From positions 2,501-66,500 of the forward strand of contig NZ_NSBT01000006.1 of NCBI RefSeq assembly GCF_002285435.1: a stretch of DNA of 64,000 nucleotides, given 5' to 3'. Shown here in pieces: positions 20,621 to 29,189 of the stretch (positions are counted from its first letter, which is position 1; each line of letters begins with the position of its first letter). The translations under genes were made by a program, and so were the position numbers. The notes below the pieces were generated by a model. That model was not told where the DNA came from. It worked only from the letters and a program-made list of their open reading frames with translations, and did no database searches. This DNA comes from Actibacterium ureilyticum. GTDB lineage: Bacteria > Pseudomonadota > Alphaproteobacteria > Rhodobacterales > Rhodobacteraceae.

Positions 20621-21682
20621 TCAGGCCACCAATGCGCCATCGGCGGCGAAATAGCGGCAGCGGCTTGGATCCATGAAAAACTGGTGCATCTCGCCGATTT
20701 CATAGGGGTGCACACCCTGGGCCAGCGATACCCAGTTGATGCCGCCCACGTCGAAATGGGCGCTGGATTCCGACCCGGTCAGCTCGGTGACCTGTACCTG
20801 TCCGCGCAGCGGCACCGTTGCGGTGTCCGAGCGATAGGGCAGGATGTTGTTGGGATGGATCGCCACGGTATAGGTCCCGTCGCTCAGGGTCGCCGCATCG
20901 CCGGTCAGCTGCCATGTGATGGCGCCCAGATGCGCGGTCGTCCCGCGTTTTTCGATCTGTGACACGTTGATCGGCGGGTCGGAAAACACGCGCGCGGCGG
21001 TCAGGTTCTGCGGGTTGCGATAAATCTCGGCCGTGGGGCCGAACTGCGCCACCGCGCCGTCATGCATCAGCGCGGTCGTGCCGCCCAGCAAAAGCGCCTC
21101 TTCGGGTTCAGAGGTGGCATAGACCACCACAGCGCCGCGCCCGGCCAGAATGTCGGGCAACTGATCGCGCAATTCCTCGCGCAGTTTGTAATCCAGGTTC
21201 GCCAGCGGCTCGTCCAGGAACACCGCGCGGCTTTCCTTGGCGATGGCGCGGGCCAGTGCGGTGCGCTGCTGCTGTCCGCCCGACAGCTCCTGCGGGCGGC
21301 GGTGCAGCATCGGGGTCAGCTGCAACAGTTTGGCGGCCTCTTCCACGCGGCCGGCGATTTCGGATTTCGCCATGCCCGCGATTTTCAGCGGCGAGGCGAT
21401 GTTGTCGAACACCGTCATATGCGGATAGTTCACGAAAAACTGGTGCACCAGGCTGATATTGCGTTTCTGCGGCGACAGGCGGGTCACGTCTTGGCCGTCA
21501 AACGTAATCGTGCCGCTGGCGGCGGGATCCAGCCCCGCCATCAGCTTGATGAGCGAGGTCTTGCCCGCGCCGGTTTCGCCCAGCAGCACGTTGAAATGGC
21601 CGGCTTTCAGCGTCAGGGTCGTCGGCTTGATGTGGGTAACGGCGCCGACCTGTTTGGTGACTGCGTTCAGCTGAATGGTCAT
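20621..21682 (-). CDS. glpS: glycerol ABC transporter ATP-binding protein
   Basis: A 353-residue MalK-type ATPase with Walker A GETGAGKTS (about 35-43), a canonical signature ELSGGQQQRTALARA and Walker B AVFLDEPLANLD, followed by a TOBE domain. GCAAAGGAC provides the ribosome binding site. It is the second gene of the operon, separated from glpV by a gap with a very stable hairpin. Confidence 0.9.
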   Translation of the reverse strand: MTIQLNAVTKQVGAVTHIKPTTLTLKAGHFNVLLGETGAGKTSLIKLMAGLDPAASGTITFDGQDVTRLSPQKRNISLVHQFFVNYPHMTVFDNIASPLKIAGMAKSEIAGRVEEAAKLLQLTPMLHRRPQELSGGQQQRTALARAIAKESRAVFLDEPLANLDYKLREELRDQLPDILAGRGAVVVYATSEPEEALLLGGTTALMHDGAVAQFGPTAEIYRNPQNLTAARVFSDPPINVSQIEKRGTTAHLGAITWQLTGDAATLSDGTYTVAIHPNNILPYRSDTATVPLRGQVQVTELTGSESSAHFDVGGINWVSLAQGVHPYEIGEMHQFFMDPSRCRYFAADGALVA

Positions 21683-21761
21683 CGGTGTCGTCCTTTGCGC
21701 TGATCCTTGCGATCAGGCCCGGCCTTTGGTCTTGGTGGAAAGCGGGGCGGTGCCCGGGGGT

Positions 21762-21789
21762 GGCCGGACCGGGCGATCCCGGTCCGGCC
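21762..21789 (-). other. intercistronic hairpin between glpV and glpS
   Basis: A perfect 12-bp stem, GGCCGGACCGGG (21762-21773) with CCCGGTCCGGCC (21778-21789), around a 4-base loop, 6 bases beyond the glpV stop. No U-tract follows on the minus strand. It more likely protects the glpV mRNA 3' end or attenuates read-through, giving the excess of binding protein that ABC importers need. Confidence 0.75.
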
Positions 21790-21795
21790 GTTGGC

Positions 21796-23532
21796 TCAAT
21801 TCTCGGCCCAGCGGGCAACCAGATCGTCATAGTTGACCGTCTCGCCCTGGGGCTTTTCGTTGTCCAGCTTGGCCTTGGCGCCGCCCTTGCCCAGCCATTC
21901 CGAGGGGTCTTTTTCCTCGTTCAGGCGCGGGCCGCAGCCGCCATAGACATTCGCGGCCTCGTCGGCGGCCTGCATCCGGGCCATGGTGATGTCCATCTCC
22001 TCGGCCAGGCGGTCCATCGCTTCCTGCGGCGTGAAGGCGCCAGAGTTCACGTCACCGATCTGCTGCCACCAGATCTGCGCCAGCTTCGGGTAATCGGGCA
22101 CGTTCACACCGGTCGGCGACCAGGCCACACGGTCGGGCGAGCGATAGAACTCGACCAGACCCCCCAGCTTGGGCGCGCGTTCGGTGAAGCTTTCATGCCG
22201 GACCGAGCTGTCGCGGATGAAGGTCAGGCCGACATGGCTTTTCTTCACATCCACGGTCTTCGACACCGCGAACTGGGCATAGAGCCAGGCCGCCTGTGCG
22301 CGATCCTCGGGCGTGGAGTTCAGGAAGGTCCACGATCCCACGTCCTGATAGCCGACCTTCTGACCCTCTTCCCAATAGGGGCCATGCGGGCTGGGCGCCA
22401 TCCGCCACAGCGGGTTGCCATCGGCATCCACCGTGTTGTTGCCGTCGGCCTGGGATTTCACCATGTCGGCGGTAAAGGCGGTGTACCAGAAGATCTGCTG
22501 TGCCACGTTGCCTTGGGAAAGCGCGGGCAGCGACTGATAGAAGTCATAGCTGGCCGCACCCGGCGGGGCATAGTTGCGCAGCCATTCGTCCCATTTGCGG
22601 ATCGCATAGACCGCCGCCGGGCCGTTGGCCGCACCGCCGCGCGACACGCTGGCGCCGGCGGGGTTGCACGAGCCTTCTTCCATCCGGATGCCCCATTCGT
22701 CGATGGGCACGCCGTTGGGTTCGCCCACCGATCCGGCACCCGCCATCGACAGCCAGGCATCGGTCATGCGCCAGCCCAGATCGGGCGCGCGCTTGCCGTA
22801 ATCCATGTGGCCATAGATCGTGGTGCCGTCGATTTCCTTTACGTCGTTGCTGAAGAATTCGGCAATATCCTCGTATGCCGACCAGTTGACCGGAACGCCC
22901 AGGTCATAGCCGTATTTTTCCTTGAACGCGGCTTTCAGATCCTCGCGGTCGAACCAGTCCTTGCGGAACCAGTAGAGGTTGGCGAATTGCTGGTCGGGCA
23001 GCTGGTACAGATCGCCATCCGGCCCGGTGGTGAACTGGATGCCCATGAAATCGTCCAGATCCAGGCCCGGGTTCGTGGTGGCGGCCCAGTCGCCGGCCAT
23101 CTTGTCGGTCAGGTTGTATGCCAGCTGCAGCCGCGAATGCGTGCCGATCAGGTCGCTGTCATTGACGTAGCCGTCATAGAGGTTTCGCTTGGTCTGCATC
23201 TGGGTCTGCACCGCCTGGACGACCTCGCCCTCGCCCAGGATCTGGTGGTTGACCTTGATGCCGGTGATGTCCTCGAACGCCTTGGTCAGCACATCCGCTT
23301 CATAGCTGTGCGTCGGGATGCCTTCGGACAGGACGTTGATTTCCATCCCCGCAAAGGGCGCCGCCGCGTCGATGAACCACTGCATTTCGGCCAGTTGCTC
23401 GTCCCGGGTCAGCGCCGAAGGTTGAAATTCCTCATCCACCCATTTCTCGGCTGCGGCCATGTCGGCCAGGACAGCATTCGTACCCGCAATCACGGCCGAC
23501 GCCGCAACAGCGGTGAGAAGATACTTACGCAT
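21796..23532 (-). CDS. glpV: glycerol ABC transporter substrate-binding protein
   Basis: A 578-residue extracytoplasmic solute-binding protein, long like the rhizobial GlpV proteins. Residues 1-23 form a signal peptide (KYLLTAVAASAVIAG...AVLA). Start 23532 is chosen for its GGGAGGAG site; the open frame continues to 23718. It is the first gene of the glpVSTPQUK operon, divergent from glpR, and captures glycerol in the periplasm. Confidence 0.9.
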   Translation of the reverse strand: MRKYLLTAVAASAVIAGTNAVLADMAAAEKWVDEEFQPSALTRDEQLAEMQWFIDAAAPFAGMEINVLSEGIPTHSYEADVLTKAFEDITGIKVNHQILGEGEVVQAVQTQMQTKRNLYDGYVNDSDLIGTHSRLQLAYNLTDKMAGDWAATTNPGLDLDDFMGIQFTTGPDGDLYQLPDQQFANLYWFRKDWFDREDLKAAFKEKYGYDLGVPVNWSAYEDIAEFFSNDVKEIDGTTIYGHMDYGKRAPDLGWRMTDAWLSMAGAGSVGEPNGVPIDEWGIRMEEGSCNPAGASVSRGGAANGPAAVYAIRKWDEWLRNYAPPGAASYDFYQSLPALSQGNVAQQIFWYTAFTADMVKSQADGNNTVDADGNPLWRMAPSPHGPYWEEGQKVGYQDVGSWTFLNSTPEDRAQAAWLYAQFAVSKTVDVKKSHVGLTFIRDSSVRHESFTERAPKLGGLVEFYRSPDRVAWSPTGVNVPDYPKLAQIWWQQIGDVNSGAFTPQEAMDRLAEEMDITMARMQAADEAANVYGGCGPRLNEEKDPSEWLGKGGAKAKLDNEKPQGETVNYDDLVARWAEN

Positions 23533-23587
23533 CTCACTCCTCCCATTGATTTCTGTACGAGGCTCCTCCCCCGCTGAGGAAGGCATA

Positions 23588-23616
23588 AATGAACATAAAC
23601 GAAAGCCAAACGAAAA
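23588..23616. promoter_or_regulatory. candidate GlpR operator
   Basis: In the glpV-glpR divergent gap, AAACGAAA occurs at 23597-23604 and again at 23608-23615, 11 bases (one helical turn) apart, preceded by ATGAACAT at 23589-23596. Tandem repeats of this kind, with GAAC/CGAA cores, are typical of DeoR/GlpR binding sites. The assignment is by resemblance and location. Confidence 0.5.
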
Positions 23617-23681
23617 TAATTTCTGGATCGGCCCGGGCCGCTGGCGTATAGGAACCGAAGCGATATCCAAGGGAGAGGTGC

Positions 23682-24473
23682 ATGGATCTGACGGCGCGAC
23701 AGGAGAAAATCCTTTCATTGCTGCGCAGTGAAGGCCGTGTCGAGACCGAGGATCTGGCCCTGCGATTCGACGTGACCAGCCAGACGATCCGGCGCGATCT
23801 GGGCGAGCTGTGCGACCGTGGGCTGGCCGTGCGGACCCATGGCGGGGCCAAGCGGATCGCGTCCGTGGCGAATCGCGAATATCACGAGCGCCAGCAGCTG
23901 CGCGCGACCCAGAAAGAGGCGATGGCCAGCCTCGCCGCCTCGCTGATCCCCGACAATTGCTCGATCACGCTGAATATCGGCACCACCACCGAACAGGTGG
24001 CGCGCGCGCTGGTCGGGCATAAGGGGCTGGTCGTATTGTCCAACAATATCAACATCATCAATACGCTGATCGGCACCCCGCTGCGCGAGCTGATCCTGGT
24101 CGGCGGGGCCGTGCGCACCACCGATGGCGCGATTGTCGGGCAGGACGCAGTCGAGTTCATCTCGCGCTACAAGGTCGATTTCGCGGTGATCGGGGCCTCG
24201 GCGCTGGATCCCGATGGCGCGGTGCTGGATTTCGACGCGCGCGAGGTGTCGGTCGCCCGCGCGATCTTGCGCAATGCGCGGACGAAAATCCTGGTCTGCG
24301 ATATCAGCAAGTTCGAACGCACCGCGCCGGTGCGGATCTGCGAGATCGGCGATCTGGACTACATGATCACCGACCGCGAGCCCCCCGCGCCATTTCGGGA
24401 CGCAGCCCGGCACGGCGATACAGAAATCCTGGTAGCAGATGAAAGCCATGCACGGCCAATCGAACGGCACTGA
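23682..24473 (+). CDS. glpR: DeoR-family repressor of glycerol metabolism
   Basis: A 263-residue DeoR-family regulator. The N-terminal helix-turn-helix spans about 18-42 (VETEDLALRFDVTSQTIRRD), and the sugar-phosphate sensing DeoRC domain follows (LNIGTTTEQVARAL, LSNNINIINTL, VGGAVRTTDGAIVG). The ligand is most likely glycerol-3-phosphate. GGGAGAGG lies before the start. It overlaps the glpD start by 35 bases and is divergent from the transporter operon. Confidence 0.92.
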   Translation: MDLTARQEKILSLLRSEGRVETEDLALRFDVTSQTIRRDLGELCDRGLAVRTHGGAKRIASVANREYHERQQLRATQKEAMASLAASLIPDNCSITLNIGTTTEQVARALVGHKGLVVLSNNINIINTLIGTPLRELILVGGAVRTTDGAIVGQDAVEFISRYKVDFAVIGASALDPDGAVLDFDAREVSVARAILRNARTKILVCDISKFERTAPVRICEIGDLDYMITDREPPAPFRDAARHGDTEILVADESHARPIERH

Positions 24474-26031
24474 ACATCAGGTCCACGACCTGTTCATCAT
24501 CGGCGGCGGCATCAATGGCTGCGGCATCGCCCGCGACGCGGCGGGGCGCGGGCTGAGCGTTGCGCTGGCGGAAATGAACGACCTGGCCTCGGCCACCTCC
24601 AGCGCGTCGACCAAGCTGTTTCATGGCGGGCTGCGTTATCTGGAATATTTCGAATTCCGTCTGGTGCGCGAGGCGCTGATCGAACGCGAGGTCCTGTTGC
24701 ACGCCATGCCGCATATCGCGTGGCCGATGCGGTTCGTGCTGCCCTATCACCCCGATATGCGGTTCGAAGGCGGCACGCCGACCTCGGCCCTGCTGACCAC
24801 GTTCATGCCGTGGATGAAGGGGCGGCGCCCCGCGTGGCTGATCCGGCTGGGCCTGTTCCTGTATGATCATCTGGGCGGGCGCAAGATCCTGCCCGGCACC
24901 GCAACGCTGGACCTGACCCGCGACCCGGCGGGCGCGCCGCTGAAGCCCAAGTTCCACAAGGCCTATGAATATTCCGATTGCTGGATCGAGGACGCGCGCC
25001 TTGTCGTCCTGAACGCCCGCGATGCCGCTACGCGTGGGGCCACGATCATGACCCGTACCCGTGTGGTATCGGCCGAACGCGCCGATGGCATCTGGCAGGT
25101 GACGGTGGACCGGGGCGGCGCACAGCAGGTGCTGCGCGCGCGGATGCTGGTCAACGCGGGCGGCCCTTGGGTGGGCGATATCATCCGCAACACCGTGCGC
25201 GCCAACAGCCGCGAAAGCGTGCGCCTTGTCCGCGGCAGCCATATCGTGACCCGGCGCCTGTTCGATCACGACAAATGCTATTTCTTCCAGGGCACCGATG
25301 GGCGCATCATCTTCGCGATCCCGTATGAGGGGGATTTCACCCTGATCGGCACCACCGATCAGGATCACCAGGACCCCAACGCGCCGCCCGTCTGCACGCC
25401 GGAGGAGAAAAACTATCTGATTGATTTTGCATCGCAATATTTCGCCCAGCCGATAGGCGCCGCCGATGTCGTCTGGACCTATTCCGGGGTGCGGCCGCTT
25501 TACGACGATGGCGCCAGTTCGGCCACTGCCGCGACGCGGGACTATGTGCTGAAGCTGGACACCACCGGCGGCGCGCCGCTGTTGAACGTGTTCGGCGGCA
25601 AGATCACCACCTATCGCAAACTGGCCGAGGCCGCGCTGGACCGGATCGCGACACAGCTGGATGGTGTGCCGGGGCCGTGGACGGCGGGCGTGCCCCTGCC
25701 GGGGGGGGATTTTCCCGTGGATGGTGTGGGGGATCAGATCCGCCGGCTACAGGCGGATTACCCCTTTCTGACGCCCGATTGGGCGCGCCGCCTGATCCGC
25801 GCCTATGGGACCGAGGCCTGGGTGCTTCTGGCCGATGCCCCGGACCAGGCCGCGCTGGGCGAGGATTTTGGCGCGACCATCACCGCGCGCGAGGTCGACT
25901 GGGCGATGGCACGGGAATGGGTGTGCACGGCCGAGGATTTCCTGTGGCGGCGAACCAAGCTGGGCCTGAAGCTGGACAAGGCGCAACAGGCCCGCGTGGC
26001 GGCCTATATCGCGGAAAAACGGGCGGTGTGA
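24439..26031 (+). CDS. glpD: aerobic glycerol-3-phosphate dehydrogenase
   Basis: A 530-residue FAD enzyme that oxidises glycerol-3-phosphate to dihydroxyacetone phosphate at the membrane, feeding electrons to quinone. The FAD-binding motif FIIGGGINGCGIARDAAGRG is at about 19-38, followed by SASTKLFHGGLRYLE, typical of GlpD, and the C-terminal DAO domain. It overlaps glpR by 35 bases, so the two are co-transcribed. An alternative start lies 9 bases downstream. Confidence 0.94.
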   Translation: MKAMHGQSNGTEHQVHDLFIIGGGINGCGIARDAAGRGLSVALAEMNDLASATSSASTKLFHGGLRYLEYFEFRLVREALIEREVLLHAMPHIAWPMRFVLPYHPDMRFEGGTPTSALLTTFMPWMKGRRPAWLIRLGLFLYDHLGGRKILPGTATLDLTRDPAGAPLKPKFHKAYEYSDCWIEDARLVVLNARDAATRGATIMTRTRVVSAERADGIWQVTVDRGGAQQVLRARMLVNAGGPWVGDIIRNTVRANSRESVRLVRGSHIVTRRLFDHDKCYFFQGTDGRIIFAIPYEGDFTLIGTTDQDHQDPNAPPVCTPEEKNYLIDFASQYFAQPIGAADVVWTYSGVRPLYDDGASSATAATRDYVLKLDTTGGAPLLNVFGGKITTYRKLAEAALDRIATQLDGVPGPWTAGVPLPGGDFPVDGVGDQIRRLQADYPFLTPDWARRLIRAYGTEAWVLLADAPDQAALGEDFGATITAREVDWAMAREWVCTAEDFLWRRTKLGLKLDKAQQARVAAYIAEKRAV

Positions 26032-26171
26032 CCGAACGCAAAAGGCGCGAATGCCAAACACACGGGCGGCACGATCAACTTGCAACTGAGCCGCTCAGGG
26101 AGGTGAACCCACCGTAAGGCCGCTTGACCTTCGCAGGAGCGACGCAGGCGGGTTTAAGTACAGCGCTGAAT
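26032..26171. other. non-coding gap after glpD
   Basis: 140 bases between two convergent genes. No convincing terminator, tRNA or ORF is visible. Confidence 0.5.
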
Positions 26172-26786
26172 TCAGGAGCGTTCAGCGGTGATGAAATCTG
26201 GCCGGACCTCCTTACGATAGGCTTCCATGATTTCCGCCTCGGACTTTCCAAAACGCTGTTTCAGCAAGGGTCCAAGCGCGTTCATAAAATGCTGCGGATC
26301 TTTTGCGAACTTCGGAAAGGCAAGAAAGGTTGTAGGGATTTCATATGCCGCCAAGGGATAAATCACGTTGAAGAGCTGTCGCGCAAGAACGGCCTCCTGT
26401 CCTTCCAGACTCGTCGCTTTCCAAAACCCTCCGGGGACAGATTCTTCGGGCCGCGCGTTAGACCGTTTTTGCACCAAGTCGCGGCTTCTTGCAGCTATTG
26501 CCAATTCCCTGATGGGGATGATGCAATGATCAATCTTGCACCAGCTCTCTTCCAGACAGTCGCGCAGATTGTCAGTGGCGTGCGGGCTTTTAATGATTTC
26601 GGGCAGCTTTCGCTTTTTCGCGAATTTCAGGTTCTTTTCCAAACCTGCTTTGCCTTCGCGCTTTTCGATTTCGGCGATGTCTTCCTGAGTGAAACCAGTA
26701 TCCAGACCCAGCCTGGTGAAAATCCGTACAAGCAGGGTTGTGCCCGCTCGGCCGGTGCCGGTGATAAGGATATGACCGCGTTCCAT
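26172..26786 (-). CDS. P-loop sulfotransferase-like protein
   Basis: A 204-residue protein with a phosphate-binding loop GTGRAGTT at 10-17, of the kind that binds PAPS in sulfotransferases. Its C-terminal part is mixed charged and aromatic and was not assigned. The start at 26786 is preceded by AAAGAGG; the upstream extension of the frame has no family character. Base composition is clearly more AT-rich than that of the flanking genes, and codons such as TTT, AAA and AAT are common, suggesting horizontal acquisition. It stands alone between glpD and lpd. The substrate is unknown; a remodelled nucleotide-binding protein is an alternative. Confidence 0.7.
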   Translation of the reverse strand: MERGHILITGTGRAGTTLLVRIFTRLGLDTGFTQEDIAEIEKREGKAGLEKNLKFAKKRKLPEIIKSPHATDNLRDCLEESWCKIDHCIIPIRELAIAARSRDLVQKRSNARPEESVPGGFWKATSLEGQEAVLARQLFNVIYPLAAYEIPTTFLAFPKFAKDPQHFMNALGPLLKQRFGKSEAEIMEAYRKEVRPDFITAERS

Positions 26787-27047
26787 GCGAACCTCTTTCG
26801 ATACGAAGCGTTGAATGCACATTAGCGCGGACTGTGAGAGAGTACATCCGTGAAAGGATGCGCGCTGCTCGAGCAACACACGATACGCAAAGGCCCGCGT
26901 CTTAGCCCCGCGCAGTCTGCGTGTTCGGGATCGGGGGCTTCGGCGATTGCTGCTGACCTGTCAATCTGAGGGGCCGCGTTACGGGGTGGCGTAGTTTCGG
27001 CCGATTTGCGTATTTGCATGGTCAGGCGGCGACAGCACCCCAAGTGT
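26787..27047. other. intergenic region without recognised features
   Basis: About 260 bases upstream of the sulfotransferase-like gene. Apart from the probable promoter and ribosome site of that gene, I see no conserved element. Confidence 0.4.
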
Positions 27048-27071
27048 GGGCGCATCCGTCGGGATGCGCCC
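27048..27071 (-). terminator. hairpin after lpd
   Basis: GGGCGCATCC (27048-27057) and GGATGCGCCC (27062-27071) form a 10-bp perfect stem with a 4-base loop, 7 bases beyond the lpd stop. No strong U-tract follows. It probably ends or protects the lpd transcript. Confidence 0.6.
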
Positions 27072-27078
27072 TGATCAG

Positions 27079-28467
27079 TTAGGCGTGGATCGCCCCGTCG
27101 CCGCAGGCCAGCGCGGCTTCGCGCACCGCCTCGGAATAGGTCGGGTGGGCGTGGCAGGTCAGCGCCAGATCCTGAGCCGAGGCGCCGAATTCCATCGCGA
27201 CGCAGACCTCGTGGATCAGGTCACCCGCAGCCGGGCCGATGATATGGGCGCCCAGGATGCGGTCGGTGTCCTTGTCGGCCAGCAGCTTGACGAAACCCTC
27301 GCCCTGGAACACCGCCTTGGCGCGGGCATTACCCATGAAGCTGAACTTGCCGACCTTATAGGCGCGACCCTCTTCCTTGAGCTGTTCCTCGGTCTTGCCA
27401 ACGCTCGCGACCTCGGGGGCGGTATAGATCACGCCGGGGATGACGTCGTAATTCACATGGCCATGCTTGCCGGCGATGACTTCGGCGACGGCCATGCCCT
27501 CGTCCTCGGCCTTGTGGGCCAGCATCGGGCCCTCGATCGCATCGCCGATGGCATAGACGCCTTTGACATTCGTGGCCCAATGGGCGTCGGTCTTGATCTG
27601 GCCGCGGGGCAGAACCTCGACCCCCAGCGCGTCCAGGCCCAGCCCGTCGGTGAAGGGTTTGCGGCCCGTGGCGACCAGAACGGTATCGGCTTCGAGCGTC
27701 GCCTCGCTGTCGTCCTTGCGCAGCTTGTAGGTGACCTTGGCCTTGGTCTTGGTCGCGTCGACCTTTTGCACAGCGGCGCCCAGGATGAAGTCAAGCCCCT
27801 GTTTCTTCAGCAGCTTCTGGAAGCTGCGCGCAACCTCGGCATCCATGCCCGGCGTGATGTGATCCAGGAATTCGACCACGGTGACTTCGGCCCCCAGCCG
27901 GGCATAGACCGAGCCCATTTCCAGCCCGATCACACCGGCGCCGATCACGACCAGCTTCTTGGGGATCTTGCCCAGTTCCAGCGCGCCGGTCGAGGTCACG
28001 ACGACCTTTTCGTCGATCTCGACCCCGGGCAGCGACGATGCCTCGGACCCCGTCGCGATCACGATGTTCTTGGCGTTGTGCACCTCGTCACCCACCTTGA
28101 CCTGACCGGCGGCGGGGATCGAGCCCCAGCCCTTGAGCCAGTCGATCTTGTTCTTCTTGAACAGGAATTCGATGCCCTTGGTGTTCTGGCCGATCACGTC
28201 ATCCTTGTAGGACAGCATCTGTTTCCAGTCGACGCTGGGCGATTTGCCCTTCAGCCCCATGGTGGCGAAGTTGTGCTCGGCCTCGTGCAGGGAATGGGTC
28301 GCGTGCAGCAGCGCCTTGGACGGGATGCAGCCCACGTTCAGGCAGGTGCCGCCCAGGGTCTCGCGCCCTTCGACACAGGCGGTTTTCAGCCCCAGCTGGG
28401 CACAGCGGATGGCGCAGACATAGCCGCCCGGGCCGCCGCCGATTACGATCACATCATAGTCTGCCAT
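27079..28467 (-). CDS. lpd: dihydrolipoyl dehydrogenase (E3)
   Basis: A 462-residue FAD disulfide oxidoreductase that reoxidises lipoamide of the 2-oxoglutarate dehydrogenase complex. FAD motif [13 protein letters not shown] is at 8-20, the redox pair Cys42-Cys47 in TCLNVGC, and the NAD-binding [20 protein letters not shown] in the middle. The catalytic C-terminal HAHPTYSEA closes the dimer active site. AGGAGA precedes the start. It is the last of the suc-lpd block. Confidence 0.95.
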   Translation of the reverse strand: MADYDVIVIGGGPGGYVCAIRCAQLGLKTACVEGRETLGGTCLNVGCIPSKALLHATHSLHEAEHNFATMGLKGKSPSVDWKQMLSYKDDVIGQNTKGIEFLFKKNKIDWLKGWGSIPAAGQVKVGDEVHNAKNIVIATGSEASSLPGVEIDEKVVVTSTGALELGKIPKKLVVIGAGVIGLEMGSVYARLGAEVTVVEFLDHITPGMDAEVARSFQKLLKKQGLDFILGAAVQKVDATKTKAKVTYKLRKDDSEATLEADTVLVATGRKPFTDGLGLDALGVEVLPRGQIKTDAHWATNVKGVYAIGDAIEGPMLAHKAEDEGMAVAEVIAGKHGHVNYDVIPGVIYTAPEVASVGKTEEQLKEEGRAYKVGKFSFMGNARAKAVFQGEGFVKLLADKDTDRILGAHIIGPAAGDLIHEVCVAMEFGASAQDLALTCHAHPTYSEAVREAALACGDGAIHA

Positions 28468-28530
28468 GGGTATCTCCTATGGTCTGGTTTGTTGCGGTGC
28501 GCGCGGGTGCGCGGTGTGTCGGGCGGGGCA

Positions 28531-28597
28531 GGGGGCTTTCCGCCCCCTCTTGGCCTGTGGCCAATTCACCCCCGAGAGTATTTTGGGAACAATGAAG
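28531..28597 (-). repeat. probable Rhodobacterales intergenic repeat element
   Basis: A short hairpin GGGGGC-TTTCC-GCCCCC (28531-28547) is followed by CTCTTGGCC..., CACCCCCGAGAGTATTTT (28568-28585) and GGGAACAATGAAG (28585-28597). Very similar sequences (a G/C hairpin, then CACCCCCGAGRRTATTT, then an ...AATGAAG tail) are scattered between genes in Rhodobacterales genomes, from my recollection. Only one copy was noticed in this window. Confidence 0.5.
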
Positions 28598-28598
28598 G

Positions 28599-28988
28599 TC
28601 ATAGAAGTGCGGCCAGCAGAATCGCCACGGTGGCGAAGAACCCGACGCCCCAGATCAGCGACCGCCAGGGGCTGAGACCCAGGGCATAGGCCGGGACATA
28701 AGCCACGCGGGCGGCCAGGTAGACCCAGGCGCAGCTGGCGGTATAGGGCGTGGCCTGATCCGACAGGGTGGTGACCAGAACGGCGATGGTGAAGAGGATC
28801 AGCCCCTCGAAATGGTTATTCATGGCCCGTTGAAGCCGTCCGGCCAGCCCCGTCAGTTGCACCGGTGTGTCACGTGGGCCCATTGCGGTTTTAGGGCCGA
28901 CCTGCATGTTGGCGGTGATCGAATAGGCCAGGAATTGCAGGACTTGCAGCAGGGCGGCGAGGGTGAGGGCGGTGAGTTCGGGGGTCAT
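28599..28988 (-). CDS. MAPEG family membrane protein
   Basis: A 129-residue four-helix inner-membrane protein of the MAPEG family (membrane-associated proteins in eicosanoid and glutathione metabolism). Key features are GRLQRAMNNHFEGLILF near 50-66 and a C-terminal YVPAYALGLSPWRSLIWG. Start at 28988 (MTPELTAL). Its start overlaps the stop of a possible 67-codon gene by 4 bases. Its bacterial role is unclear, with glutathione-linked detoxification possible. It lies within the suc-lpd block and is likely co-transcribed. Confidence 0.8.
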   Translation of the reverse strand: MTPELTALTLAALLQVLQFLAYSITANMQVGPKTAMGPRDTPVQLTGLAGRLQRAMNNHFEGLILFTIAVLVTTLSDQATPYTASCAWVYLAARVAYVPAYALGLSPWRSLIWGVGFFATVAILLAALL

Positions 28989-29188
28989 GGTTTTTCTGTT
29001 CTGACCGCAATTTTTCGGGCTGGTTGCGGACGTTGATAGCCCGTGATGCAGTTGGGGCGCAGCCAATGCCGTGCATTTGGCGCGTCTGGTTCATGGTCGC
29101 CGTTAAGGGCGCGGTAGATCTGTGTGGCGCCGGCGACGTCGTGAACGTCGCCGGGCTTGATTTTGATTTCCGACGGGTCGGAACCCAC
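28985..29188 (-). CDS. possible small protein between sucB and the MAPEG gene
   Basis: A 67-codon frame starting with GTG one base after the sucB stop and ending with an ATGA overlap with the MAPEG gene. Codons in the first half prefer G or C in the third position as in real genes of the window. The product is hydrophilic, with no signal peptide or motif I recognise; features include KIKPGDVHDVAG and GDHEPDAPNARHW. The tight packing argues that it is real, but there is no clear ribosome binding site. Confidence 0.45.
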   Translation of the reverse strand: MGSDPSEIKIKPGDVHDVAGATQIYRALNGDHEPDAPNARHWLRPNCITGYQRPQPARKIAVRTEKP

Positions 29189-29189
29189 C

